In this document: in pieces, positions 1 to 6,901 of the stretch | Numbering within the stretch: position 1 is the first letter of the stretch | Layout of the letters: each line of letters starts with the position of its first letter | Assembly (NCBI GenBank): GCA_029821755.1 | Contig: JALGSV010000030.1 | Coordinates: forward strand, 1 to 41,710 | Direction: 5' to 3' | DNA length: 41,710 nt | DNA from: Candidatus Zipacnadum vermilionense | Lineage (GTDB): Bacteria; Armatimonadota; Zipacnadia; Zipacnadales; Zipacnadaceae | The notes under the pieces: generated by a model | What the model was told of the DNA's origin: nothing | The model's input: only the letters and a program-made list of their open reading frames with translations | Database searches by the model: none | Position numbers and translations under genes: made by a program

Positions 1-699
1 CAGACCCAGGGCGGCGCTCGCCGCGGTGATCAGCTCGGTCTGCAACTCCGGCGCATCCAGGAGCGCGCGGGGTAGCGATATGTCCGCAACCTGTATCTCC
101 CCGCAGTACTCTCGCCCCGGGTAGCAGTACATCCCCATCTTGGCCAGGCCGAAGGTCACGGTCAGGTCGGCCCGGACGGCTACGCCCATGATCGCGCCGG
201 TCTCCGAGTTGACCCCGGAGGGGAGGTCCACGGCTAGCACCGGCGCCGCGGCCGCATTGATGGCTGCGATCGCCGCCGCGATCCCCCCGCGCACCGGGCC
301 GGTCAAGCCCGTCCCCAGCATGGCGTCTACTACCAGCCCCGCCTCGCGCAGCAGTCGCCGCAGGGCCGCCGGGGAGGGCGTCTCCACCAACAGCACGCCG
401 AAGCTGCGGGCCAGGCGGTAGTTCTGCGCCGCGTTGCCCTTAAGCTTGGCCCCCGGCGCGAGCAGGCAGGCTCGGACCGGCACACCTCGGTTGTGCAGGT
501 GCCGCGCGACCACCAGGCCGTCGCCGCCGTTGTTACCCGGCCCGCACAGCACCACCACCGGCCCACCCGGAGCCAGGCGCTCGGCCGCCCGCGCCGCCGC
601 CGCCCCAGCGTTCTCCATCAGCACCTCGCCGGCGATGCCGAATTCCTCGGTAGACCGCTGGTCAATCTCCCGCATCTCCGCCGCCGTTGTTAGTTTCAT
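1..699 (-). CDS. nnrE: NAD(P)H-hydrate epimerase (YjeF N-terminal domain), 3' end cut by window edge
   Basis: The minus-strand frame is open from the start codon to the window edge, so only the first ~233 residues are visible. The protein begins MKLTTAAEMREIDQRSTEEFGI and carries the glycine-rich signature CGPGNNGGDGLVVARHL, then DAMLGTGL and AVDLPSGVNSETG, all hallmarks of YjeF_N epimerases that interconvert R- and S-NAD(P)HX in nicotinamide-cofactor repair. Two ATGs are adjacent (702 and 699); GGAGG lies 7 nt before the second, so 699 is preferred. In many bacteria this domain is fused to the ADP/ATP-dependent dehydratase (NnrD); whether that is so here cannot be seen. The gene is divergent from the cupin gene. 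Family assignment is secure. Confidence 0.93.
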   Translation of the reverse strand, partial: MKLTTAAEMREIDQRSTEEFGIAGEVLMENAGAAAARAAERLAPGGPVVVLCGPGNNGGDGLVVARHLHNRGVPVRACLLAPGAKLKGNAAQNYRLARSFGVLLVETPSPAALRRLLREAGLVVDAMLGTGLTGPVRGGIAAAIAAINAAAAPVLAVDLPSGVNSETGAIMGVAVRADLTVTFGLAKMGMYCYPGREYCGEIQVADISLPRALLDAPELQTELITAASAALGL

Positions 700-916
700 C
701 ATGCGCCCTCCGCTTTCGCAAGCAGGAAAATCTCGGCTACTCAGCCAATATAGATACATTCCCCGCCGTGCGCGGGAGTTCCTTGCGTGGTGTCGACGTT
801 TGGCGGTCGCGCGTTCGCCAACCCGAACCCGCCGCGCCCGGCAAGCGTCTCTAGGGTAGTGGTGTTCCCCGCTTCGTACCTGCCACTTACCACTCTTATG
901 CAGGGAGGGATGACAG

Positions 917-1273
917 ATGCTCCTGATCGACGCGTTACAGGAAGAGGCCGCACAGGTTCAGGCCCCCGAGGCCTCGGGAGTGAGCCTGGCCTGGCTGCTG
1001 GACGAGCGCCGGGGCGCCCCGCACTTCGCCATGCGGCGCTTCACGGTGGCCCCGGGGGGCTACACGCCACTGCACCGCCACGAGTGGGAGCATGAGGTCT
1101 ACATCCTCAGTGGCAAGGGCGTGCTGGTCACCGAGGAGGGAGACCACCCCCTCGAGGCCGAAAGCGCCGTCCTGGTCGCCCCTGGCGAGAAGCACCAGTT
1201 CCGCTGCAGCGGCGAGGAGCCGCTGGTGTTCCTCTGCCTGGTCCCTAACGGACCCGCGACGGAGAGGGGCTGA
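917..1273 (+). CDS. small single-domain cupin protein
   Basis: 118 residues forming one cupin beta-barrel. Cupin motif 1 is GYTPLHRHEWEHEVYILSGKG (metal-ligand candidates H53, H55, E60) and motif 2 is APGEKHQF (H93), so the full metal-binding set appears intact. The ATG at 917 follows a GGAGGG ribosome-binding site. Cupins of this size may be dioxygenases, isomerases or sugar/small-molecule sensors; the sequence does not say which. It is followed 129 bp later by an amidohydrolase on the same strand, with a hairpin repeat and heptad repeats between, so co-transcription is possible but not shown. Confidence 0.9.
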   Translation: MLLIDALQEEAAQVQAPEASGVSLAWLLDERRGAPHFAMRRFTVAPGGYTPLHRHEWEHEVYILSGKGVLVTEEGDHPLEAESAVLVAPGEKHQFRCSGEEPLVFLCLVPNGPATERG

Positions 1274-1278
1274 GAGAG

Positions 1279-1326
1279 CCTCACCCGCGGTCCCCTCTCC
1301 CTCACAGGAGAGGGGGTTCAGAGGGA
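1279..1326 (+). repeat. intergenic palindrome, CTCTCC/GGAGAG family, copy 1
   Basis: CCCCTCTCC (1292-1300) pairs perfectly with GGAGAGGGG (1307-1315) around a 6-nt loop, and is preceded by a CCTCACCC-like box. Related copies lie at 13500-13541 and 29391-29430. No T-tract follows, so it is a dispersed palindromic repeat rather than a canonical terminator. Confidence 0.7.
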
Positions 1327-1352
1327 CGCACCCGCGCGCCCTCCCAACTGAT

Positions 1353-1400
1353 ACTGTCAACTGTCCACCGAGACTGTCGACTGACGACTGGCAACTGACA
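1353..1400 (+). repeat. degenerate heptanucleotide tandem repeat, ACTGNCR
   Basis: Six near-identical 7-mers of consensus ACTGNCR (plus one 6-nt degenerate unit) run directly up to the amidohydrolase start, ending two bases before its ATG. They occupy the place where a ribosome-binding site would be expected, and no Shine-Dalgarno sequence is visible. Confidence 0.75.
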
Positions 1401-1402
1401 CC

Positions 1403-2224
1403 ATGCGTATCATAGATTCCCACACCCACATCTTCCCGGACCACGTAGCGGAGCACGCCCTGGGGGCCCTCGTGGAGGCGTACCAGGCCGCGCCACGGGG
1501 ACCGGCCACCGTGAGCGGGGCACTGGCGGCGATGGACGAGGCGGGGGTGGAGAAGGCCGTCGTCTGCCCGGTAGCCACCCGTCCCGAGCAGGTAGTCTCG
1601 ATCAACCGCTGGGTAACCAGCCTCGACCGCGAGCGCTTCCTCCCCTTCGGGGCAATGCACCCGGACTTCGCCGACCCGGAGGAGGAGCTGGCCTTCCTGC
1701 GCGACCAGGACGTGCGGGGCATTAAGCTCCAGCCGCACTTCCAAGGCTACACCGTCGAGTCCCCGGCGCTGCTGCGCATGTTCGAGCGGCTGGGGGATTT
1801 CGTGGCGCTGATACACGGCGGCCAGGAAATCAAACCCATCCCCTTCGTGCCGACCACCCCGGAGCGCCTCCGCGCCCTGCACGACCGCTTCCCGAACCAG
1901 CGCATGGTGATCGCCCATCTGGGGGGATACCAGATGTGGGAGGGGGTGGAGGAGCACCTGCTGGGGCAGGACGTATACTTCGACCTGTCCTTCACCTTCG
2001 ACCGCCTGGACGACGCCACCATTGCCCGTCTGGTCGCCGCCCACGGCCCCGAGCGCATTCTCTTCGGCTCCGACTACCCCTGGATGACCCCCGCCGCGGC
2101 GCGCGCGGGAGTGGAGAGGATGGGGTGGTCAGAGGAGGAGAAGAGGGGGATACTGGCAGGGAATGCGGAGAGGCTGTTGGGAATCAATGGCGGGTCACGG
2201 GAGGGCGCGCACACTCCTTTCTAG
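1403..2224 (+). CDS. amidohydrolase-2 family metal-dependent hydrolase
   Basis: 273-residue TIM-barrel hydrolase of the amidohydrolase-related (PF04909-type) family. The opening MRIIDSHTHIFPD gives H7 and H9. K108 lies in GIKLQPHF, H138 in ALIHGG, H172 in VIAHLGG, and the catalytic Asp D224 in FGSDYPWM. Such enzymes hydrolyse or decarboxylate small organic acids or lactones; the substrate cannot be told. The ATG follows heptad repeats with no Shine-Dalgarno. The last dozen residues (after NAERLLGI) look non-conserved and overlap the convergent DUF4238 gene by 41 bp, which suggests the 3' end was altered when that gene arrived. Confidence 0.9.
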   Translation: MRIIDSHTHIFPDHVAEHALGALVEAYQAAPRGPATVSGALAAMDEAGVEKAVVCPVATRPEQVVSINRWVTSLDRERFLPFGAMHPDFADPEEELAFLRDQDVRGIKLQPHFQGYTVESPALLRMFERLGDFVALIHGGQEIKPIPFVPTTPERLRALHDRFPNQRMVIAHLGGYQMWEGVEEHLLGQDVYFDLSFTFDRLDDATIARLVAAHGPERILFGSDYPWMTPAAARAGVERMGWSEEEKRGILAGNAERLLGINGGSREGAHTPF

Positions 2225-3074
2225 CAACCGCAAAGTCATCGCTTCCGCAGTACACCTGTCGCGTACTGCTGAGGACTTGCATGCGGTTGTAGAAGTCAAC
2301 AAGCTCCTGGTCCAACGGCACCGTACAGAACTCCGCATGCTGAATAACGGCGAAATATCGGGGGTCAAACATGGCCAGGAGCACATGCGAACTCAGGGCG
2401 ACCGCCACGTGGACCCCACGGGAGGCAAAGCCGACACGAGCGTGGGGCGGCTCAGGGGGCGGAATGAGGGACACCGGCGCGTCAGACGAGTACAGTAGGG
2501 ACTCCGCTTCCGTGGTCCAGAATACCCAGATGTAGCCACGGAGAAGGCCCGCGAGTTCGACCGCATTCTCGTTGAAGATCCCCCTCACGTGGATGGCCGC
2601 CTCGCCTCCGGCACCCAGCTCCACCCGGAAGGCAGCCGGGTCGACACCGGGCATCTCGGTGGCGACAAGCAAGTCCATGATTCGTTCGGAGACCTTTCTC
2701 TGAAAGGCCACATGGGCGTTGCGCTGCTTGGGAACCCGCAAGTACTGGAGGGCGAGGTATTCTGACAGGGGGCCCCGGAGTTCTTCGCTGATCTGTCCCC
2801 CATTCAGCGCAGTCTCAACGGCATCGTCGATGAGAGGGGAGACTGCGTTCTCTGCGGTACAGAACGCTTCTTCGGCAGCGTCGCTCGCAGTCGGGCCGCC
2901 TTCCGTCAGCTCTGGGTACAGTCGATAGTAGTTTAGGTGCTGTGCGACGTCTTTCACGTTGTTCGGGAAGCATTGCTGGTTGAGTTTGTCGAAAACCCAC
3001 AACTTCTTGCCGTCTCGGGTGAAACGCCTGAGGTGCGATTGCGGGACGTAGTGGTGATCCTGTGCCTTTAGCAT
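2184..3074 (-). CDS. DUF4238 domain protein
   Basis: About 296 residues. The N-terminus MLKAQDHHYVPQSHLRRFTRDG is the diagnostic DUF4238 opening (HHYVPQxxLRxF), followed by LWVFDK and a middle part with LSEYLALQYLRVPKQR. The function of DUF4238 is unknown; members are scattered accessory genes. I start at the ATG at 3074 because the family begins just before HHYVPQ; an in-frame upstream ATG at 3143 would give an unrelated Gly/Pro-rich extension. The Shine-Dalgarno is weak. Base composition looks less GC-rich than flanking genes, and its 3' end overlaps the amidohydrolase on the opposite strand by 41 bp, both in line with recent acquisition (inference). Confidence 0.85.
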   Translation of the reverse strand: MLKAQDHHYVPQSHLRRFTRDGKKLWVFDKLNQQCFPNNVKDVAQHLNYYRLYPELTEGGPTASDAAEEAFCTAENAVSPLIDDAVETALNGGQISEELRGPLSEYLALQYLRVPKQRNAHVAFQRKVSERIMDLLVATEMPGVDPAAFRVELGAGGEAAIHVRGIFNENAVELAGLLRGYIWVFWTTEAESLLYSSDAPVSLIPPPEPPHARVGFASRGVHVAVALSSHVLLAMFDPRYFAVIQHAEFCTVPLDQELVDFYNRMQVLSSTRQVYCGSDDFAVARKECARPPVTRH

Positions 3075-3148
3075 TTGCGTGTACCTTGATAGCCCCCGCG
3101 TTGGCGGCACGTGACCGTGCGCGGCACCGGGTGGACCACTCATCCTCC

Positions 3149-4144
3149 CTATCGGGCCAACCCCGCCGAGGTCAACTCGTCCTCGCTCTGGAGATCGCGG
3201 GGGTCGGTGTCGGAGTTCAGGAACGTCTGGGCGCGCACTCGTCCGACCGCAGGCGCAAACCACGAGTGGGTGTAGTCACGCCCATGGGTGCCGTCGTACT
3301 CGCGCACGTGTAAGCAGTCAACGTAGGAACCCGCGCCCACCGTCACCGAGTCGGTGGTGGAGACCAAGTCCCAGTAGTGGTCCGCGTGGTCGGGATCCAC
3401 CCAGCGCGTCCCGGCGGCCAGCGGCCCCTGCAGAAGGTACCTGTAGTGCGGCACATACCGGCTGCCCTGGAGGACGTAGTAAAGCTCCCGCAGGCCACGC
3501 TCGTCCTGGCGCAGGAATTTCGGGTTCAGCAGCAACTTGTAGGATATGGTCAGCTGCTCCACCTCCAGTACCCACCAGACCATCCCCTCCCGGACCGTCT
3601 GCTCCTGCGCCGTGACTCTAATCTCTGCACCAAAGGCGCCGGCCCGTTTGTAGTAGACCCATTGGTTGCCAGCTACGAGTGGCCAGTAGGTCGCGGTCGG
3701 GGCGCCAGCGATCACCGTGACCTGGAGGGGCTCGGTCGCGAGGGAGCCGTAGCTGACCGTGATCTGTGCGGTGCCGGGGCCGACGGTCGTCAACAGTGCC
3801 TCCCATCTCTGTCCCTCCACCGTCGCTACCGCCTCATTGCTCGAGTGCCAGGTGGTGGGAGGATCTCCGCTCAGACGCCCGTCTGCCCTCGCGGATAGCT
3901 TCAACCGGTCGCCCACCATCGCGGCAACGGACGGCCACGCCGGCGGGTGGGATTCGTGGCCCGTCAAATGGGTCGCGCCCTCCGGGGTCACGACGTCGTA
4001 CACGAGATACCCCAGTTCGAGCCTGGTAACCAGTGGTTCGGGGTCGCCCCCACCTCCTCCGCATCCAGCGAGGAGCACCAGAGCGCACATGACAAGGGCC
4101 GGCAGGTAGAACACTGTCTGAGTGAGAGTGGCAATGGCCTTCAC
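3149..4144 (-). CDS. lipoprotein with bacterial Ig-like (Big2-type) domain
   Basis: 331 residues with GTG start preceded by AGGAGG. The N-terminus is a lipoprotein signal peptide: a hydrophobic stretch ending LVLLAGC, so C28 would be acylated, followed by a polyglycine spacer. Residues ~35-145 (MVGDRLKLSARADG...WHSSNEAVATVEG...GPGTAQITVSYG) have the pattern of a Big2-type Ig-like domain. A C-terminal region starts at YWPLVAGNQWVYYKR, a motif common in secreted proteins of unknown function. Anchoring would need Lgt/Lsp and possibly the Lnt encoded at 18742-20298. No function can be named. Its stop lies 74 bp before the DUF4238 start, so the two may share a transcript. Confidence 0.85.
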   Translation of the reverse strand: MKAIATLTQTVFYLPALVMCALVLLAGCGGGGGDPEPLVTRLELGYLVYDVVTPEGATHLTGHESHPPAWPSVAAMVGDRLKLSARADGRLSGDPPTTWHSSNEAVATVEGQRWEALLTTVGPGTAQITVSYGSLATEPLQVTVIAGAPTATYWPLVAGNQWVYYKRAGAFGAEIRVTAQEQTVREGMVWWVLEVEQLTISYKLLLNPKFLRQDERGLRELYYVLQGSRYVPHYRYLLQGPLAAGTRWVDPDHADHYWDLVSTTDSVTVGAGSYVDCLHVREYDGTHGRDYTHSWFAPAVGRVRAQTFLNSDTDPRDLQSEDELTSAGLAR

Positions 4145-4471
4145 GGGGACCTCCTATGAACCTAGCTTGCCCTCGCCCGACGGACGCCCTCCGTTCAGAG
4201 GCTGAACGACCACCTGTCCAGCACCTGAGTTCGCCCTTGAGGTCACAGCCACCCGCTTCTCGGCGGGAGGAATGGTCCTGTCCAGACGCCTGCGACGCGC
4301 AATAGGGGCAGGCGGAGCCGCCGGGGGCGAGACTAATCGTATCGAGCGTCTATTATCTATTCGCTAGGATCGGGCAAGTTTCCTGCTGTGACCTGCCGTT
4401 TTATTGGTCGCCTATCATGGGAGTCGGCTTCTCCGATTATCAACCATCAATCACCGTTCATTAATCCCCCC
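4145..4471. other. 327-bp intergenic region between lipoprotein and phosphohexuloisomerase genes
   Basis: No gene seen. Read on the minus strand (the lipoprotein leader) it holds a perfect GTTCAG/CTGAAC hairpin with a 3-nt loop, a CCCGC/GCGGG hairpin, a GGCGG/CCGCC hairpin, and two copies of TGGACAGG. These could form a structured leader but match no riboswitch I can recognise. Heptad repeats occupy 4439-4466 next to the phosphohexuloisomerase stop. No convincing -35/-10 pair was found. Confidence 0.5.
4439..4466 (+). repeat. degenerate heptanucleotide repeat, ATCAAYC family, copy 1
   Basis: Four 7-mers of the type ATCAACC/ATCAATC/ACCGTTC/ATTAATC lie 5 bp beyond the stop of the phosphohexuloisomerase gene. 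The same order of units recurs at 35264-35291, so the two are homologous copies rather than independent low-complexity sequence. Confidence 0.75.
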
Positions 4472-5029
4472 CTACTCCAGCTTGGTATGCCTGGCCCGGA
4501 TCTGGTCGTACGTCGTCCCCAGCTTGTCCATCAGCCACACGACCAGGGCGTCGCCCATGATCAGGAGGGACTGCTCGAACAGGGCGCCGGGGGGTTGGGT
4601 GCTGACGGTCTGGCCGGTGATGCCGACGATGCGGGCGGGGATCTCCACGATCAGGTCGCAGACCTTGCCGAGGGGCGAATCGGGGTGGGCGGTGAGGCAG
4701 GCGGTGCGCGCCCCCCGGGAGCGAGCTGCCTCCACCATGGCCAGCGTGGTCCGGGTGGCCCCCGAGCCGGACCCGGCAATGAGCAGGTCCCCCGTCCCGA
4801 TGGAGGGGGTGATGGTCTCCCCCACCACGTAGGCGCTGACCCCCAGGTGCATCAGTCGCATGGCGAAGGCCTTCATCATCAGCAGGCTCCGCCCGGCCCC
4901 GCAGACAAAGACCCGCTGCGCCCCCAGGATCGCCCTCCCCAGCGTCTCCACCTCTCGCTCCCGGACCTGGCTGACTATGCGCGTCACCTCCTCCGCCACA
5001 TGCAGCGGATCGGGCTGAATATCGTTCAT
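4472..5029 (-). CDS. hxlB: 6-phospho-3-hexuloisomerase (SIS domain)
   Basis: 185 residues. The sequence shows the phosphohexuloisomerase pattern of the SIS fold: VFVCGAGRSLLMMKAFAMRLMHLG, VVGETITPSIGTGDLLIAGSGSGATRTT, TAHPDSPLGKVCD, GALFEQSLLIMGDALVVWLM, and the terminal IRARHTKLE. PHI converts 3-hexulose-6-phosphate to fructose-6-phosphate in the ribulose-monophosphate route of formaldehyde fixation, or in reverse for pentose synthesis. The ATG at 5029 is chosen over the one at 5044 because GGGGGAAG lies just upstream of it. The usual partner hexulose-phosphate synthase is not in the window, so the physiological role is open. Confidence 0.9.
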   Translation of the reverse strand: MNDIQPDPLHVAEEVTRIVSQVREREVETLGRAILGAQRVFVCGAGRSLLMMKAFAMRLMHLGVSAYVVGETITPSIGTGDLLIAGSGSGATRTTLAMVEAARSRGARTACLTAHPDSPLGKVCDLIVEIPARIVGITGQTVSTQPPGALFEQSLLIMGDALVVWLMDKLGTTYDQIRARHTKLE

Positions 5030-5264
5030 GGCTACTTCCCCCACCGGGCCCCATAGCGCCTGGCAGGTAACCTCCCTGTTCTTTCAGTGAAACTGACGCG
5101 ACTATGATAGCTCAGCGCAGGAGGTCCGTCCAGAGTCCGGCTCTCAGGCCTAGTCGCCGCGACCCCCGATATCTCCTCCGCGCCACGGAACTTTTCTTCA
5201 ACTACAATCGTTAGTAGAAACAGGAGATTCTAGGCCACTTCTTAGCGGTCTGGAGGAGATAACT

Positions 5265-5777
5265 ATGTCGACACAGGTGCGATACGGCGGAATGGTGGCC
5301 CTGCTCGTGGCGGGGACGTTGCTCCTGCCCACTCTGGGGAGGGCGCAGGTTGCGCCGATCGTCAACCCGAATGACTACGTCACCAGGCTGATTCAGGTCG
5401 ACTACGTCAACCCGGCGCTCATCGCTCTGCTCTTTGGGGGCCAGGTCATCTACGACCAAGGGGTAGGGGCGGCCCTGCTCGGCGGCCAGGGCGGCGGCAT
5501 CGGGGTCATGCCCGGCTACGGCCAGGGCGGTTACGCCCAACCCACCTACGGACAGCAACCGTATGGCCAAACAAACTTCCGGCAGCCGCTCTATGGCCGC
5601 GCGGGACAGAGCACCCAGCCCTACAGCGCTCCCGGCGCCTACGTCGGCCCACCGCGGGGGACGTACTATGAGGGGCTCAGTCGGCCCACACCGCCGGCCT
5701 TAGCGGGTATGCTTGTCCGCAAATCTGCCGATGCAGCTCCAGCCAGAGCGGGAGGTCGTCCTCGCTTACGTCAATGA
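5265..5777 (+). CDS. secreted Gly/Tyr/Gln-rich protein with short secretin-like segment
   Basis: 170 residues. A Sec signal peptide (MSTQVRYGGMVALLVAGTLLLPTLGRAQ) is followed by VTRLIQVDYVNPALIALLFGGQVI, which resembles the beta-alpha-beta unit seen in secretin N-domains, and then by a low-complexity tail rich in GYGQ, YGQQ and PYG repeats. The ATG follows GGAGGAGATAACT, a strong ribosome-binding site. The function is unknown; a secreted or cell-surface matrix protein is possible. Its last 33 codons overlap the end of the convergent URO-D gene by 101 bp, so the natural C-terminus may once have been shorter. Confidence 0.75.
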   Translation: MSTQVRYGGMVALLVAGTLLLPTLGRAQVAPIVNPNDYVTRLIQVDYVNPALIALLFGGQVIYDQGVGAALLGGQGGGIGVMPGYGQGGYAQPTYGQQPYGQTNFRQPLYGRAGQSTQPYSAPGAYVGPPRGTYYEGLSRPTPPALAGMLVRKSADAAPARAGGRPRLRQ

Positions 5778-6900
5778 CCAAGGGCTGCTCCTCCGGCACC
5801 GTAGCCAGGACGTGGCGCAGGAAACTCTCCACATCCGGCCACAGGTAGTGCTTCTGGAGGTTGGCGCTGCGCCCGATAACCAGCGTGATCTTCCCCTGTG
5901 CCTCCCGGCAGAGCCTCGCGATATCGTTCTCCTTGCTCTGGCCGTGCATCACCCGAAGGCAGCCATCACGCAGCGCACTGGGTATGGTGTGCTCCCAGTT
6001 GCCGCAGGCATGCACGGCGAAGGGGCCTAACCGCTCCCCGATACGGCGCAGATAGGGCGCCTCGAACTCCTCGTAGTGGTCGCTTGAGATGATGCTGCGC
6101 ACCTCGGAGCACAGCTCGAATCCCCCCCGCGCCGGGTAGCCCAGATGCGGACACAAGGCACCTCCGGCTGCCTCGGCGAGGGCCTGGAGCAGGGCGATGA
6201 GGACCTCGGTGACCGTGTCGAGCAAGCGGTGGACGACTTCCGGCTGCGTGTAGAGCCACTCGAACAGCGTGGTGGAGCCGAGTAGGTAGTTGGCGGTATC
6301 CAGGGGACCGGTCATGACCGGGTTGCGGAAGGGGATCGCGCCCCCGGTCGCCTCCCGGGCGTAGCGAATCCATTCCACTGCCCGCCAGTAGAGGCTGGTC
6401 TCCAGGGGCGCGGGAGTGATCCCCGAGATGAGGACCGGGTCCGCAGGGAGGGGATGGGCGAAGAAGTTGCCGTCCGGCTGCAGTTCCGCCCGGGCGCCGA
6501 AGATGTCCACCAGGCCCTGGGACTGGCCGTGGAGAGGGCGCGGCACGTTCAGGGCGAAGTCGCCGTCCCCGGGAAGCTGCGCCTGCGCGGCCAGTAGGTA
6601 TAGCCCCTCGCGCAAGTCCCTTTCCCATTCCTCCGACCAACCCTCCGGCTTCTCCCCTACCTCCACCAGATCGAGGGTGTACGTGTCCTTGAGGCGCTGG
6701 ACGCGCTCCGCAGAGGGGGTAACGAATACGGCGACCCGTCCCGGCGACTCGCCGCGCCAGAGCTGATCCCACACCACGGCGCGCGGTAGGGGAAGGCCGG
6801 CGCGTCCGAAGGTGAGCCGGCGGCCCTCCGTTGTCGGTATCGGGAGGGGATATTGCTCCGGCGGGAGGAGGCACTGGGGAGACGCGTTGCCTGCAAGCAT
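5677..6900 (-). CDS. uroporphyrinogen decarboxylase-like (URO-D/MtaA superfamily) protein
   Basis: 407 residues of the URO-D fold. Recognisable parts are DTANYLLGSTTLFEWLYTQPEVVHRLLDTVTE, CPHLGYPARGGFELCSEVRSIISSDHYEEF, and FAVHACGNWEHTI. The H297-A-C299 pair matches the first two zinc ligands of MtaA-type cobamide methyltransferases (HxC), but no clear distal Cys of the usual context is evident. True heme-pathway HemE is about 350 residues and different in the N-terminus, so this is one of the divergent paralogues of unknown substrate. Its ATG comes 1 nt after the stop of the M16 protease gene, which implies translational coupling. Confidence 0.85.
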   Translation of the reverse strand: MLAGNASPQCLLPPEQYPLPIPTTEGRRLTFGRAGLPLPRAVVWDQLWRGESPGRVAVFVTPSAERVQRLKDTYTLDLVEVGEKPEGWSEEWERDLREGLYLLAAQAQLPGDGDFALNVPRPLHGQSQGLVDIFGARAELQPDGNFFAHPLPADPVLISGITPAPLETSLYWRAVEWIRYAREATGGAIPFRNPVMTGPLDTANYLLGSTTLFEWLYTQPEVVHRLLDTVTEVLIALLQALAEAAGGALCPHLGYPARGGFELCSEVRSIISSDHYEEFEAPYLRRIGERLGPFAVHACGNWEHTIPSALRDGCLRVMHGQSKENDIARLCREAQGKITLVIGRSANLQKHYLWPDVESFLRHVLATVPEEQPLVIDVSEDDLPLWLELHRQICGQAYPLRPAVWAD

Positions 6901-6901
6901 G

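Noticed and set aside
5677-6900. HemE, the heme-pathway uroporphyrinogen decarboxylase
   Set aside because: N-terminal motifs of HemE are missing, the protein is longer, and no other heme genes are nearby.
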